In this document: positions 1 to 10,747 of the stretch, piece after piece
How positions within the stretch are numbered: the stretch's first letter is position 1
How the letters are laid out: each line of letters starts with the position of its first letter
Assembly (NCBI RefSeq): GCF_964340395.1
Contig: NC_135556.1
Coordinates: forward strand, 10,516,001 to 10,580,000
Direction: 5' to 3'
DNA: 64,000 nt
Source of the DNA: Glandiceps talaboti
Taxonomy: Eukaryota > Hemichordata > Enteropneusta > Spengelidae
The notes under the pieces: model-generated
The model's input: only the letters and a program-made list of their open reading frames with translations
What the model was told of the DNA's origin: nothing
Databases searched by the model: none
Translations under genes and position numbers: made by a program

Positions 1-1630
1 TGTAAAATTCTTCAAGTTGTACAGAAATAACGTCTCTAACTTCAAAACAAACCCTGAGAAATTGGACCGGACGTGGCTAAGTATCTAGTTGCAGGCTTTC
101 TTTCATAACCATGTGCTGGGGTCACGACCTTGATTGTCGACGTCAATATTGTCCAATCATATTTAATATCATTAACACATCACGATATTTGATTTGTTGG
201 TTTCCTAAACTGTATACTTCGAATACCATGATTCGTTACAAAATTCTTCTAATGAATATTAAATAGGCTTGTTGCATTAAATTAAGTGATATCGCAACAA
301 GGGAAACCATACAAGTTTTCTTCCAGACGAGTTGCTAAAGTCATGTAAATGACAACACTAAACTCACGAAAATTCCTCAATTCTTTACAATTTTATTGCT
401 GATAATATGGCAATCTAATAGCTAGTTTATTTATTCAAGATAAATATGTTTACTTTGTTGCTAAATGCGCCGTTCAAAAGGCGACATCAGTGAGTATAGT
501 GGGCTAAAATATGCTGTCGACGCCATGCCTGTCGAAGATATTGTAATGCTTCTCCTCGGCAAATAATAAAAAAATCAGATAAATAAATTGAAACACGCGA
601 CCGACATTACAAGTGTTTATGTATATCTACACTGTAGTCTAGCCGTTTTGATTTATTTTGCCATAATATGGGGAGATAATATTTTAGTATTTATACCCAC
701 AGACACTGCCAATTAGTGAGAAAGTGTGAGTAAATATCGGTAAATGTTGGTTAATAAGACATGTAGAGTGTAGTTTTTGTTTACTGATGTCTGTTACAAC
801 CACTAGCAATGTATATTTTCACTATGCTGTTGAGTTTTATTCACCTAGTGACTACGCTCGTCATAGTCTTAGTGCTAACGTATACCCCTTATGACGTCAT
901 AAAATCCCGTGGTCTAGGTGGGACCGGAAATACCCGAAAACTCTCGAAGTAAATCCGAAGGGAAGTGACTGAAAAAGGGTCATTTTAAGGTGTTTGCAGA
1001 CGCTTTTGAAAAGTTTTAAAACCAGAATACATTTCACAAACATGTCGTCTAGCAAATTAGCGATAGTGAATGTGAACATTTTGGATCACCTTTAAACTGT
1101 GGCATTTTAGAGAAGCAAGTTTGCAAACTCTGTATACGGACATAGGCAACAGCAATGTTAACCCACATAACACATCACCCATCAGAAATTGAAAGAAATT
1201 TTAATGTACTACAGTAGTTGGCAGCCATATTGGATTCTAAAAATGAATCAGTTCGATTACATTTTGACCTCTATATCAAAAATTTGTGTGGTGACCCAGG
1301 AGTTTTTTTCTTGATTTTAACTGAGAATTGACTGTAGTTTTCTTGAACACAAAGTAACAGAGAAAGTTTCAGACTCTTATTTCCAAGGCAAAGGCCACTT
1401 TAATTCAATGGTTTGATATAGAAATTACAGAAGTAAAAAAAGAAAACTGTACTTGAAACTGACAAGAGGCATGTTTGTTCATTTTAATGCAACGTTTGTA
1501 GTGTTTAGAGACAATAACGACAGACCAGACGTGTAAACCATACAAATTTATATGAAGAGAAGGAATGGACTTGTAAATTCATTTAGGGAAGATCATGAAC
1601 ATCTATTATTTATTTTGTGATTTTGTAAAG
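1..1630 (+). other. Intronic sequence upstream of the first visible BRCA2 exon
   Basis: No coding exon or RNA gene is recognisable here. The stretch is AT-rich with stop codons in all frames. It lies directly 5' of an exon matching the BRCA2 tower tip, and nothing resembling the preceding BRCA2 exon (ascending tower helix) was found. It is therefore inferred to be BRCA2 intron, with the 5' part of the gene outside the window. Confidence 0.5.
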
Positions 1631-1752
1631 GCAAGGGAAAGAGAAGACGCACTGGAAAGAGAAAACTCACTATCAAAGAAATAGAAATGTTACAGAGTGG
1701 ACAAGAAATCTATGATGCCATTCAGAATGCCACTGACCCATCCTCTGTTGAG
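1631..1752 (+). CDS. BRCA2: BRCA2 exon: tower-domain tip, first part
   Basis: A 122 bp exon entered at phase 2 (the first two bases complete a split codon) and ending on a codon boundary before GTAAGA. It encodes a basic run ([11 protein letters not shown]) followed by [19 protein letters not shown] and NATDPSSVE, matching the human stretch that begins LTRQQVRAL. From memory, the equivalent human exon (exon 21) is also 122 bp, which supports both borders. The basic run suits the DNA-contacting tip of the tower. The 3' end with its splice donor is repeated twice more downstream (see the repeat at 1725-1877). Confidence 0.9.
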
Positions 1753-4700
1753 GTAAGAAACTACCAACTATCATGTCATACAGAATGCCGCTGACCCATC
1801 CTCTGTTGAGGTAAGAAACTGCAATAATCATCTCATTCAGAATGTCACTGACCCATCCTCAGTTGAGGTAAGAAACTCCATTTTTATTTTAGATATCAAC
1901 CTGTAATATCATACTTTTATTGCAGAATTTCCTTGATGACAGACAGTTTGAACTTCTACAATCATACAGACAATTGTTAAATGAAAAGAAACAAATCGAG
2001 TTGCAAGACAAATTTAGAAAAGCATTAGCTGAGCAATCTGAAGAGGTGAGAATCTAGTCATTTTATTTCCTTGACTATCAATCCGTGTAGTTTTAGAGTG
2101 GAAGTACTTTCCAATTTGGATGGTATATGATGCACATGAAGTAATATTAAGAGATGTGAACGTATGAAAAATGATGCAGAGGACAACTAATATTGACTTG
2201 CTTGTGAGTTGTTATTTCAAACATTCAATTGAACAAAAGTTTATGGTTGACTTGATGGACTGACAGATGAATTAATGAATGAATGAATGAATGAATGAAT
2301 GAATGAATGAATGAATGAATGAATAGATGGGTGGATGGATGAATAGATAGATAGATGGGTGGATGGATGGATGGATGAATGGGTGGGTGGGTGGATGGAT
2401 GAATAGATAGATAGATAGATGGATGAATGGGTGGATGGATGGATGGATGGATGAATGCATGGATGGATGGATGAATGAATAGATGGGTCGATGGATGAAT
2501 AGATAGATAGATGGATGAATGGGTGGGTGGATGGATGAATGAATAGATAGATGGATGAATGGGTGGATGGATGGATGGATGGATGGATGGATGGATGGAT
2601 GGATGGATGAATGCATGCATGGATGGATGGATGAATGAATAGATGGGTGGATGGATGAATAGATAGATAGATGGATGGATGGATGGATGGATGGATGGAT
2701 GAATGCATGGATGGATGGATGGATGAATGGATGGATGGATGGATGAATGGGTGGGTGGATGGATGGATGGATGGATGGTAGGATGAATGGGTGGATGGAT
2801 GGATGGATGGATGAATGGGTGGAGATGGATGGATGAATGGATAGATGGATGGATGGATGGGTGCTTGGATGGATGGAGGGAGGGATTGATGGATGGATAG
2901 AGTGGATGAAAGAATACGGATAAGGTGCTTGATGGTTGAATGAATGGATTTATCCATCAAATTGTTCATGAATACTTGCTTTATATTCTGATGCCTAACT
3001 CTATTTACATACATACTATTAATCTCTGGTATTTAAAGTTACAAAGACAACAATTGAAGTGTTGATATTTATTGTCAGTTTCCCTCTAGTCGGAATGTAA
3101 CACCTATTTACAAAGTACGTGTGACAGGGTACACCGAGAGTGAACATAACACGACAAGTATCATGACAATATGGAGACCTTCAGATGATATCATCAGTCT
3201 GCTGAGCGAGGGCAGTAGACTTCAGATTTACAACCTCTCAACTTCTGCAGCAAGGTTAGTACTTCTATGAAAACATCATCATTATGTATAACATTTATTG
3301 AATTTGCAAAATTTAATATTTTCTGGATGTTTTGAACCATGGATTTTTGTAAGTGACCTGAATGTGAAACAGGAACTATGTTGATTGTCATGTACTGTAA
3401 ACCTGGAGGTTTTCATTAAAGAGTTATTTTCGCTTATTTTGCTGGAAAACAAACAACGCACAAAAATAAGTCATGACTATAATGTCACCATGCTCAGTAA
3501 TTCAGAAATATTAGTATACAGGAACTAGCTGAAGACATAAAATGGTAAAATTTTGTAGTTTCAAAAAATATCTAAGTTTGTATCAGTCTTGTACTACAGT
3601 ATACAACTATGTAAAATCGTGTTTACAACCCATAGCAGGAATGTAAAGCGTTTTCTGTATGTACCACAATCATTTTATTGTATTTGCATCAAGTGTAAAA
3701 GTATACTGTTTCATTTGCAAATTGATCACATTAGAAATGCCACGTTAGACTTGTAAATAAACCAATTGAAATAGTATACTTTACACTTGATATGAATGCT
3801 ATAAATGAGTGTAGCACATAATTATAGGTAGTGCTTTACTTCAGTGTTACTTGTTGTAAAGTTTTCTAGTGGTCAAAATATCAGAAGTTACCAGTATATT
3901 TGATGGTGCGTTTGAAACACTCAAATGCTAAGCTTTAGAGTGTAGATGGTCAATCCATTGACTGTTCTTACTTTTGATGATGCAATAAGCCCTTATCCAG
4001 TGTACCTTGGTATGGTTTTTTTAATACAGAACTAGACATGGACGGAGTAGTGATATTCAGTTGTCATCAACAAGAACAACACGATACAGGTCAATGTCAG
4101 CTGATCCCGATGTTATGGAGTACATGTATTCACCAAGAATAGTGTCTGATTTCAGTGAAATGAACTCCTGCTACATTCAACCTCCGTACAGTGAAATTGA
4201 CATTGTTGGTATGGTTGTCTTTGTGTCTGGATTATCAGGGTAAGTGATGTGATTGTCTTTCAGTTTCAGTTGGTCCGTAAATATTATGACAAATATTATG
4301 CATCTTGTAAAAAGCCTTAGAGAAAACACTGCCCCCCTACTACAGTCCTAATATACCTATACAACTAGTGCCCAAATACATGTATTAGCTATTGAGAAAA
4401 CACTGTCTAGCTACATGTTCTACAGCTGCCCCTAAGTCACTCGACAATTAATGCCCAAATAAGCCATAGAAGGGACACTGCAGCCCTCCTACAGCTCAAA
4501 TATCTGTACTACAAGTGCCCATATAAACAGTAAACTGTTGATGAAACCCTGAACCCTATTACAGCCCAACACAGTCACTGTACAACTAGTACCGAAATAT
4601 GCTATAAAGGGAACACTGACCACCTACCATCATAGTATCCAGTTTATTGACAGTTAGAGTTGGTATGGAAACACCCACACTATGGCAGATGTCATTCGGG

Positions 4701-7700
4701 CGTGTTGGAGCTATTGCATAAGTGGAAACAACGCTGGATCTTTCATGCGACATATTAATATTTGTTGTGGTTTCTCCCTAGGAATGGAATACAAAGTGTG
4801 TTTTTAGCAGACTCTGACCAGAATCTATTTGCAATCAAGTTCTGGGGAGGAGTCAAGGTAAACTGTTTCCAGATTTCATTGCTTGTATGATATGATGTGT
4901 TGGGCATGATGATTGTTTTCTAAAAACAAATTATAGATATGTGTGAAGCATGGTAAATACATTTGGGTGTAAGGCATGATAATATATATATAGTGATTGT
5001 ATCAAATCCAAATACAGGTCAATACCATACACTTATTTCCCAGCTATAAGGACACTAGTCACACCAAAAAATCACTAGTAGGACTCTTGTGCAATAGGGA
5101 AATTAGAAAACGAATTTTGTCCCCTGTATGCAAATTGGGAGAATGAATGAATGAATGAAACTTTATTTCACCAAAGTTAAACAATAACGAAAGAAAAGAC
5201 AAAAGTGTGAATACAAAAAAATGCTAATAAAATATATTAACTCTGGTGGGGACCATGGAAATAGGTAAGCATACCTAGTCGTGTCCATGATCCAACCTAC
5301 TACTTAAATTATAATACTTGATACGAGAAATAGTGAAATACAATGTAACTACTAAAAACTACTATTTACAAGAAATGTGAAAATGAATACAAAGTGACTA
5401 GAGGGCTATCGGAAAATGCGGATAAGTCTAAGTACAAAGGAACATTTGGCAAGTTACAAAAAAAAACATTACTCTGTGAAAAGATGTATTTTTAGCTGTT
5501 TTTTGAATTGGTGTCTATTAGAAATAAGTTTTATTGTTGTTGGGAGTGAATTCCAGTGCTGAGTACAAGCATATTTGAAGTTGTGTTGGCTGACCGTGAG
5601 CTTTACCTTAGGGACTGGCAGGTTTCCACTGAGACATGAACGTGTTAAGTAATTGTGAGGCACGGTTTGGGGTATGTAATGGTGAAGATTACGAGCGTAA
5701 TGACTGTTATTGAGGTCAAATAAGAACAAACAGGAATATTGAGGTCATTATAGGTCATTAGACCATACCACCTGACACAATGCCAGCCAATAACTGAAGG
5801 CTGTATGAAAATGATGTTTTGAGAACGATTCATCCATCACTGTCACTTGAAGTCAGAGGTAGTAGCATTGTGAAGGTATCGCATTACAATACCAGATAAC
5901 AGCAGTACAAAAGTATACAATACATTTTGACATAATTAGAATATGAACGTAAAAATGTTGTGTTTAATTTCCAGTTAAATATAGCAAGTTATTAATGAGA
6001 GATAATTACATTCACTCTGTCACTTTCTAGAATTACCATGTGGAAGAGATGTTGAAACCAAAGACTTTTGTAGCTGCCTGTAATTTACAGTGGAGAAGAG
6101 ATGAGAAATCCAGAGTACCAACTGCTTATGCCGGTGACCTATCTATGTTTACGCAGAAACCAAAATCTGCAAACGTCAGGAAGGCACTGTCTTCACTACA
6201 GAACCAGATCAAGGTAAGATCTGTCTCCTTATTCTTACAGGTCAGTGGTAGAAACCAAACACTAGAATAACTTCATCACAACACTGTTACTTTTAAAAAA
6301 AGCCCACTGCTATGTGAAACTATTCGAAGACCAAAGCTGTTTTTTGTTCTCCTTATACTGCTGTGAATAATTGAAGTGCACTGTTCCATACCATTCCTGA
6401 AAATTTATACATCGTTTATCTTATTGCTACAAAGTAGTATATTTTTTGGTGTTTTTATAGTATTTTTATTGGGCTTAACAAAGATACAACTCTTTCATGA
6501 AAGGAAATTTTTACATTTTGTTATTAATTTCAAAAACTGTGCCCAATGTTTACTATGTGCATTTAATTTACTTTTTCTAAATGCAATATGAAACTCTACA
6601 CTCTGAATATTTTGCAAGTATTTTTTGTTGGAAATCAAATCTGGTTTTTGTTTTCTAAACTGAATATGAATATAAAATATGAATATAACACTTAGCAACA
6701 AGAATAACAAAATGTAATAATAATGACAGTTGTTCATCACCTATTAGGATGATTTGTCTTACATTTGGAATATTCCCAAGTTCCACTTTCCTTCCCCATA
6801 ACACATAAAATCTATACAAAGTTGTATGTTATCATAAAGTATTTGAGTTAGTCTTGTAATTTTTCTGTTGTTTTTGAATCATTGTTACAATTTTCGCCGT
6901 ATTTGCAAAAGCATATGAAATCGTTTTGAAAGACTGCTACATACATGTTTTGCAAAATGTTCTAGCAATGACCACAATTCTAAATGTATCACTAGTGAAT
7001 GACTTTAAAGTAACAAAATAAAAGAGTTCGTTTATAAACAGGAAATTTCATCTGATCATGTTATCTTTTATGAAAGTATTACAAAAACTAAATAGTGACC
7101 AGTCTAGTATTTTTATTTCACCATTGAAAAAGAAGAAAGAAATTTAAAACAAAGTATCACCCAAATCATACTAGTACCAATGTGTCACTTTACCGACGGA
7201 GGACAAAAAAATAAATTCTCCTCCCCATCTCTGTACTTGTTTCTGTCTACACAGGATCCAAAGGCCTTCTTAGATGATTTGTCTGACATTATGGATTGTA
7301 TGATCTTTGGTAAGACCTCCACAGTGATGACATCACTACCACCACACATGTCTCACACGCTGTCCAGACTATCAAACAGAACACCAACACCAGAAATGTC
7401 AAGGATATCACATACAAAGGGACGTCCATCTATCTACACAACTCCCATACCAAACTTAGAGATGGTTGCTAATCCCAAAACCACACCAAGGATCAGAACT
7501 CCTCTGTTGTGTGGAGAAGAAAGTGAACAAGTGCAGAGAAGCCATAGTAGGGGATGTGTGCCCAATACTACAGTGATGACACACACTCCAGTTCTAGCTA
7601 CTAGCAGTCGAACATTCAGCAGAGTTTCTAGAAATATTACTAAGGGAAGGGTGTTGCCAAATTCAGAGCTAGTAATGCCTGTAGAAAGCACAGACTGTCC

Positions 7701-8892
7701 GTTCACACCAGCACCAAGTGACCAAGCTACAGTTACCCCTATTCACAGTATAAACAGATCAAGATTACTAAACTTCAGAAGCCAAGATTTTAGTTCCCAC
7801 TATCCACAGGGTACTAACAGTAACACCGACCTCAACAGAATTCCATCGCCGCCTCCGTTAAGTCCTCTGCCCACTCCTGTTCGCTCATCCGTAAGGAAAA
7901 GTTTCAGACCACCTAGTAGACTGTCTACTCCATCACAACAAAGCCCTCTAGCCTTGTCAAAAAAGAGTTTGAGTAGAACTGTCAAGAAAGTGGGTGTATG
8001 TCTTGTCAGAGAGACAGCAAACAAGGATGTGATGGCAGGATTTCAGAAGATTCCAATGGATGAGACTGATGGCACAGAAGGTGGATATGTGACTGTGAGC
8101 AATGAAACTGACATGACAGCAACAGATATGATGGATGGTAAAGAAAGACCAGCAACAAATAAAACTATTGATAGTGTTAAGACAGATAATGTCACCAACA
8201 GAACTGTGGTGACAACTCAAGGGACATCTGATGCAGCAAGTACTACTGATGGTGTGGAAGATACAATTGATGCTCCACTTGGTGCAAAGGTAGCGTGTGA
8301 GGGTTTGTTCACAAAGACAACACATACTTGTGAAATCAAAAGCACTGAGAGGATTGATACATTTACAGCTGTTCATACAGACCATTCAAAGAAGGATACT
8401 TTAGAAGATTCTGAGAAAACTAAATGTAGTTTGGGAGATACCGAGAAAAATACATGCATGCATACAACTGACGAGAAAGCGGAAAGTGGAAAAGAAGATA
8501 ACGACATAGTGATAAACAAGTCTTGTGAGGAAATGATCACAAATAAATCAGCTAACTGCGACAATAAGACAGAAGAAATACACATGAAAGAAATCAGAAA
8601 AACCGCAAGCATGAATAAAGACACTAAGAGTCAAGAGAAAACAAATGAGCCAACACCGAATGAAAATAGAGGTGAAATGCAAGCAGTGTCAGTTCCAGGG
8701 AAGATAGAAGACAGTACGAATGACTCTGTGTCATGTGAAGATAACAGAGAATCTCAAAGTAACACAGAAGATATGTTAGAGAAGGATGCTTTGTTGGCAT
8801 TACATCTGTCCACTTTAGATGAATCATTATTATTGGATGAAGTGCCAAAGAGACGAGTTACAAGATCTCAAAGCAGAACTAGAAAACTTTAA
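1631..8892 (+). CDS. BRCA2: BRCA2 orthologue, 3' part (seven coding exons, 5' end outside window)
   Basis: Spliced from exons 1631-1752, 1926-2045, 3079-3254, 4030-4239, 4782-4857, 6031-6213 and 7255-8892. Every intron is GT-AG and reading phase is kept across every junction. The product (about 840 residues here) aligns by eye to the C-terminal third of vertebrate BRCA2, in order: the tower three-helix tip ([19 protein letters not shown], then LLNEKKQ), the end of OB2 ([24 protein letters not shown]), OB3 ([34 protein letters not shown]) and a C-terminal proline patch ([24 protein letters not shown]). BRCA2 is the nuclear mediator that binds ssDNA and DSS1 through its OB folds and loads RAD51 during homologous recombination. 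The BRC repeats would be upstream, outside the window. The match is strong, and I see no frameshift or internal stop. Confidence 0.95.
1725..1877 (+). repeat. Three tandem copies of an exon 3' end plus its splice donor
   Basis: A segment containing CAGAATGCCACTGACCC and TCTGTTGAGGTAAGAAACT occurs three times with periods of about 58 and 57 bp. Its candidate donors have GT at 1753, 1811 and 1868. Only the first donor keeps the BRCA2 frame. Reading on into copy 2 meets a TGA about 12 codons after the first GTAAGA. Copies 2 and 3 have a few substitutions. The repeat therefore sits across an exon-intron border and offers three near-identical 5' splice sites in a row. Confidence 0.9.
1926..2045 (+). 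CDS. BRCA2: BRCA2 exon: tower-domain tip, second part
   Basis: A 120 bp exon, phase 0 at both ends, after TTTTATTGCAG and before GTGAGAAT. It encodes 40 residues including [20 protein letters not shown] and [20 protein letters not shown]. These correspond to the human tower-tip helices around [20 protein letters not shown]. In human this stretch and the start of the next segment form one exon, so an extra intron (2046-3078) interrupts the region here. Confidence 0.9.
2262..2910. repeat. GGAT/GAAT tetranucleotide array in a BRCA2 intron
   Basis: About 650 bp of interspersed GGAT, GAAT, GATA and GGGT units. Long open frames on the minus strand read as repeated Ile-His-Pro-Ser and are products of the repeat, not genes. 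The array decays towards 2900. It accounts for most of the 1 kb intron between two BRCA2 exons. Confidence 0.97.
3079..3254 (+). CDS. BRCA2: BRCA2 exon: descending tower end and OB2 C-terminal part
   Basis: A 176 bp exon, phase 0 in and phase 2 out, with donor GCAAG|GTTAGT. It encodes [13 protein letters not shown], then [20 protein letters not shown] and [12 protein letters not shown]. These match the human OB2 segment (VTTVWKLRI, IWRPSSDLYSLL, YRIYHLATS). The acceptor is placed at TATTGTCAG (AG 3077-3078), because the later CTCTAG would give the wrong phase after the phase-0 end of the preceding exon. Confidence 0.9.
4030..4239 (+). CDS. BRCA2: BRCA2 exon: linker and start of OB3
   Basis: A 210 bp exon between TTAATACAG and GTAAGTGA, entered at phase 2 and left at phase 2. 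It encodes [18 protein letters not shown], a linker, then [20 protein letters not shown]. This corresponds to human IQLAATKKTQYQ and SCSEVDLIGFVVSVV at the beginning of the third OB fold. Confidence 0.9.
4310..4640. repeat. Degenerate tandem repeat in a BRCA2 intron
   Basis: Four loosely similar blocks of about 75-85 bp share the order 'gaaaacactg..ccctacta.ag..ctgtacaactagtgcccaaata'. Identity between blocks is modest and unit borders are uncertain. No open frame is associated. Confidence 0.6.
4782..4857 (+). CDS. BRCA2: BRCA2 exon: OB3 core strand
   Basis: A 76 bp exon after TTTCTCCCTAG and before GTAAACTG. It encodes [20 protein letters not shown] followed by WGGVK, the counterpart of human FVYLSDECYNLLAIKFW in OB3. 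The next BRCA2 residues are on the exon at 6031. In human the two parts form a single exon, so the 1.2 kb intron carrying the LINE fragment is an additional intron here. Confidence 0.93.
5147..5833 (-). mobile_element. 3' fragment of a non-LTR retrotransposon (LINE), antisense in a BRCA2 intron
   Basis: The minus-strand frame 5729-5469 reads [18 protein letters not shown], then [20 protein letters not shown] and [10 protein letters not shown]. This is the characteristic end of LINE reverse-transcriptase polyproteins (..TRs..l..P..s..f.y.g...WNsLP..i....s...FK..LK..L). On the minus strand the copy ends with AATAAAGTTTCATTCATTCA, a typical LINE 3' end with a short ATTC tail at about 5147-5165. 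The 5' part, including the RT catalytic domain, is missing, so this is a dead 5'-truncated copy. The upstream border near 5833 is uncertain. Confidence 0.8.
6031..6213 (+). CDS. BRCA2: BRCA2 exon: OB3 second half
   Basis: A 183 bp exon, phase 0 at both ends, after CACTTTCTAG and before GTAAGATC. It encodes [20 protein letters not shown], then [17 protein letters not shown] and an end of [11 protein letters not shown]. These align with human IIKPHMLIAASNLQWR, LTLFAGDFSVFSASPK and FNKMKNTVE. It is the most strongly conserved BRCA2 exon in the window. Confidence 0.96.
7255..8892 (+). CDS. BRCA2: BRCA2 terminal exon: C-terminal RAD51-binding region and tail
   Basis: The last exon begins after CTACACAG and ends with TAA at 8890-8892 (545 residues). 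Human BRCA2 splits the corresponding region over exons 26 and 27. At about 7831-7940 it encodes [14 protein letters not shown] and [10 protein letters not shown], resembling human LSRLPLPPPVSP and FQPPRS next to the CDK-regulated C-terminal RAD51-binding (TR2) segment. Several S/T-P sites are visible. The following 300 residues are hydrophilic, rich in Thr, Asp, Glu and Lys, and not alignable by eye. Near the end, [19 protein letters not shown] may match human DEELALINTQALL. The basic end [15 protein letters not shown] could be a nuclear localisation signal. Confidence 0.9.
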   Translation, partial: DPKAFLDDLSDIMDCMIFGKTSTVMTSLPPHMSHTLSRLSNRTPTPEMSRISHTKGRPSIYTTPIPNLEMVANPKTTPRIRTPLLCGEESEQVQRSHSRGCVPNTTVMTHTPVLATSSRTFSRVSRNITKGRVLPNSELVMPVESTDCPFTPAPSDQATVTPIHSINRSRLLNFRSQDFSSHYPQGTNSNTDLNRIPSPPPLSPLPTPVRSSVRKSFRPPSRLSTPSQQSPLALSKKSLSRTVKKVGVCLVRETANKDVMAGFQKIPMDETDGTEGGYVTVSNETDMTATDMMDGKERPATNKTIDSVKTDNVTNRTVVTTQGTSDAASTTDGVEDTIDAPLGAKVACEGLFTKTTHTCEIKSTERIDTFTAVHTDHSKKDTLEDSEKTKCSLGDTEKNTCMHTTDEKAESGKEDNDIVINKSCEEMITNKSANCDNKTEEIHMKEIRKTASMNKDTKSQEKTNEPTPNENRGEMQAVSVPGKIEDSTNDSVSCEDNRESQSNTEDMLEKDALLALHLSTLDESLLLDEVPKRRVTRSQSRTRKL

Positions 8893-9412
8893 TACGACAA
8901 TGACAGATTCACAATCAGGTAATTACACCTAGAACAGTTGATGTACAGGAAAGCTAAGTTACCAGTATGTTTAATATCTAACCAATTGCAAGTTTATTGT
9001 ACTCTACATTCCCCCTCCAAGAAAACAACACAGCCTGGTGCTATTAAAATGGTTGTGTGCTTTTTGTACATAAATCTATACCTTGATATGTGTTTTGATA
9101 CTGCCTTAATATATGTAGGGATAGAAGAAAAATGAAAATATGATTTCAAAATGACTAGTTAGTTATTTTGAAGATTTGTAATGAGAGAATACTTTCGATG
9201 TTTTACACATGTACACCTAGACTGCAAGATACGCTGTGTCGCTACACCTTCACTGGCCTGCTCTGTCCATGACAGGGACTGACCAATGTGTGAGGGTGCC
9301 CTGCCACAGCTTACCTTACAGACTATGTACACCATGGTGCTGAAACGATGTTACTGCCATTTATTAAATGTTCAAAATTGTTTAATTCTGTAATAAAGCA
9401 AAGAAAGGAGCC
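8893..9412 (+). other. Probable BRCA2 3' UTR with polyadenylation signal
   Basis: After the BRCA2 stop the sequence is non-coding and AT-rich. A canonical AATAAA stands at 9392-9397, which would give a 3' UTR of about 520 bases. The extent is inferred from this signal only. Confidence 0.55.
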
Positions 9413-9604
9413 AATACTTTCCCTTATGTCTTAAAGGAACAAAAGCCGTGGTTTGTAAGATTTTTTACTTGAATGAAAATACGCACATAAAAACTTTCTG
9501 TATAATGTTAATGTTGATGCATGCTGAATATCACAAACAAATGCATCAATGTTTAGTGGTATCCCCTCCCACAGTAGAACATTCTGATAAATTACAGTTG
9601 TTTA

Positions 9605-9730
9605 GGAGTCATTTCATGGCACCAAAATGACACAACATGACCCCCTCCCCACTTCAAGTGGTATGTTCCAAAATGACCCTCTCCACTTCAAGTCGTGTTT
9701 TCCAAAATGACCCCCCCCCCCCCCATCATA
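9605..9730. repeat. Short tandem repeat with poly-C tract
   Basis: Three imperfect copies of a ~40 bp unit containing CCAAAATGACCC and CCACTTCAAGT, ending in a C run at about 9711-9723. It has no coding potential. It probably belongs to a dispersed family of G/C-homopolymer-rich repeats. The blocks at 19266-19375 and 19800-19900 look similar in style (G-rich, ATTTTAGAGAA). Confidence 0.6.
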
Positions 9731-10559
9731 AACACACCCTTCTCCAGCAAGTTAAAATTACCAGCCCCATATGACGACAAGTTTTATATTAATATCCACA
9801 GAATAAAAGGGAAATGCGATTTTTTGATGCCACATTTGTCCATCACATATTGTGTGTAAAATCTAGTTATTGGAAGTGTTTTTTCATCTCACAAAGTTTG
9901 CAGTCTTTTGTTGGACAGGATACTCACACACCCATGTATACTGTGATGTCCAAAGTGCTTTATCTGCTTGTCGTACCACAGTAAACATTCTCAATTATCA
10001 CAAAAGACAGTGTTACTTTTATTACAACTAACCTGTAAGGCGTACAATAGTGCATGTGTTTTGTCTACATGTAAATGTATGTGCATGTTGGTATTTGTGT
10101 GTATGTACGTGTGATTGTGTGTGCATGTGCATGCGCACATATTTACAAATACCCAGTACTGATTGATATTCAACACATGGTATCACACTTGGAGTCACAT
10201 AATGTATTTGTATATCAGAACTGATTTCTTTGAACACACAACAAATGTCTTCATGGCCAGCCATTGTTAGACTGTTCAGATAGAAGAAAATAGGAATTGA
10301 GAGCTGCGCAATTGTTGAAAGTAGTCAAAACTCACTACAACAACAACTACCTTGTCGCTTGGCCTCGAAGTTGGTTTGGTTGATACATCTGATTAGGCAA
10401 TGCTCAGCATAAAACATGGTGAACATAGCGCCTTGTGAATTTGGTCATTTTGTTTCTTTCTAGATGTAGAAAACTAAGTGTGTTGTAAGAAGTGAGAGCA
10501 CAATAAACATGAACAATAAAGCATAGCAACCATAACCTCACCCATAGGAACGCCTTAAC

Positions 10560-10715
10560 CAATACCTAGTAACAGTATTTGCCTATCTGTACTATGATCA
10601 CTACAGCTAGTAACAAAATTTGCCTACCTGTACTAGGACAACTTAGCTAGTAACAATATATGCCTACCTGTACTAGGATTTCTATAGCTAGCAACTGCAT
10701 TTGCCTAGGTATAGA
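10560..10715. repeat. Imperfect ~57 bp tandem repeat
   Basis: About three copies of a unit with CTAGTAACA, TTTGCCTACCTGTACTA and a variable A/T-rich part, directly upstream of the SINE copy. Confidence 0.8.
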
Positions 10716-10747
10716 GTTCCATGTAAATGATGTGAAATATGAATAAA

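Noticed and set aside
2225-3014. 257-codon and other frames on the minus strand
   Set aside because: Products of the GGAT/GAAT array; they also overlap a BRCA2 intron.
6214-6270. Open extension after the BRCA2 OB3 exon
   Set aside because: It follows a consensus GTAAGA donor. Splicing to 7255 continues the BRCA2 similarity, whereas the extension does not.
7180-7254. Upstream part of the long open frame (Met at 7180)
   Set aside because: It is intronic: a pyrimidine-rich tract and CTACACAG acceptor end at 7254, and only the part after it joins the preceding exon in phase.
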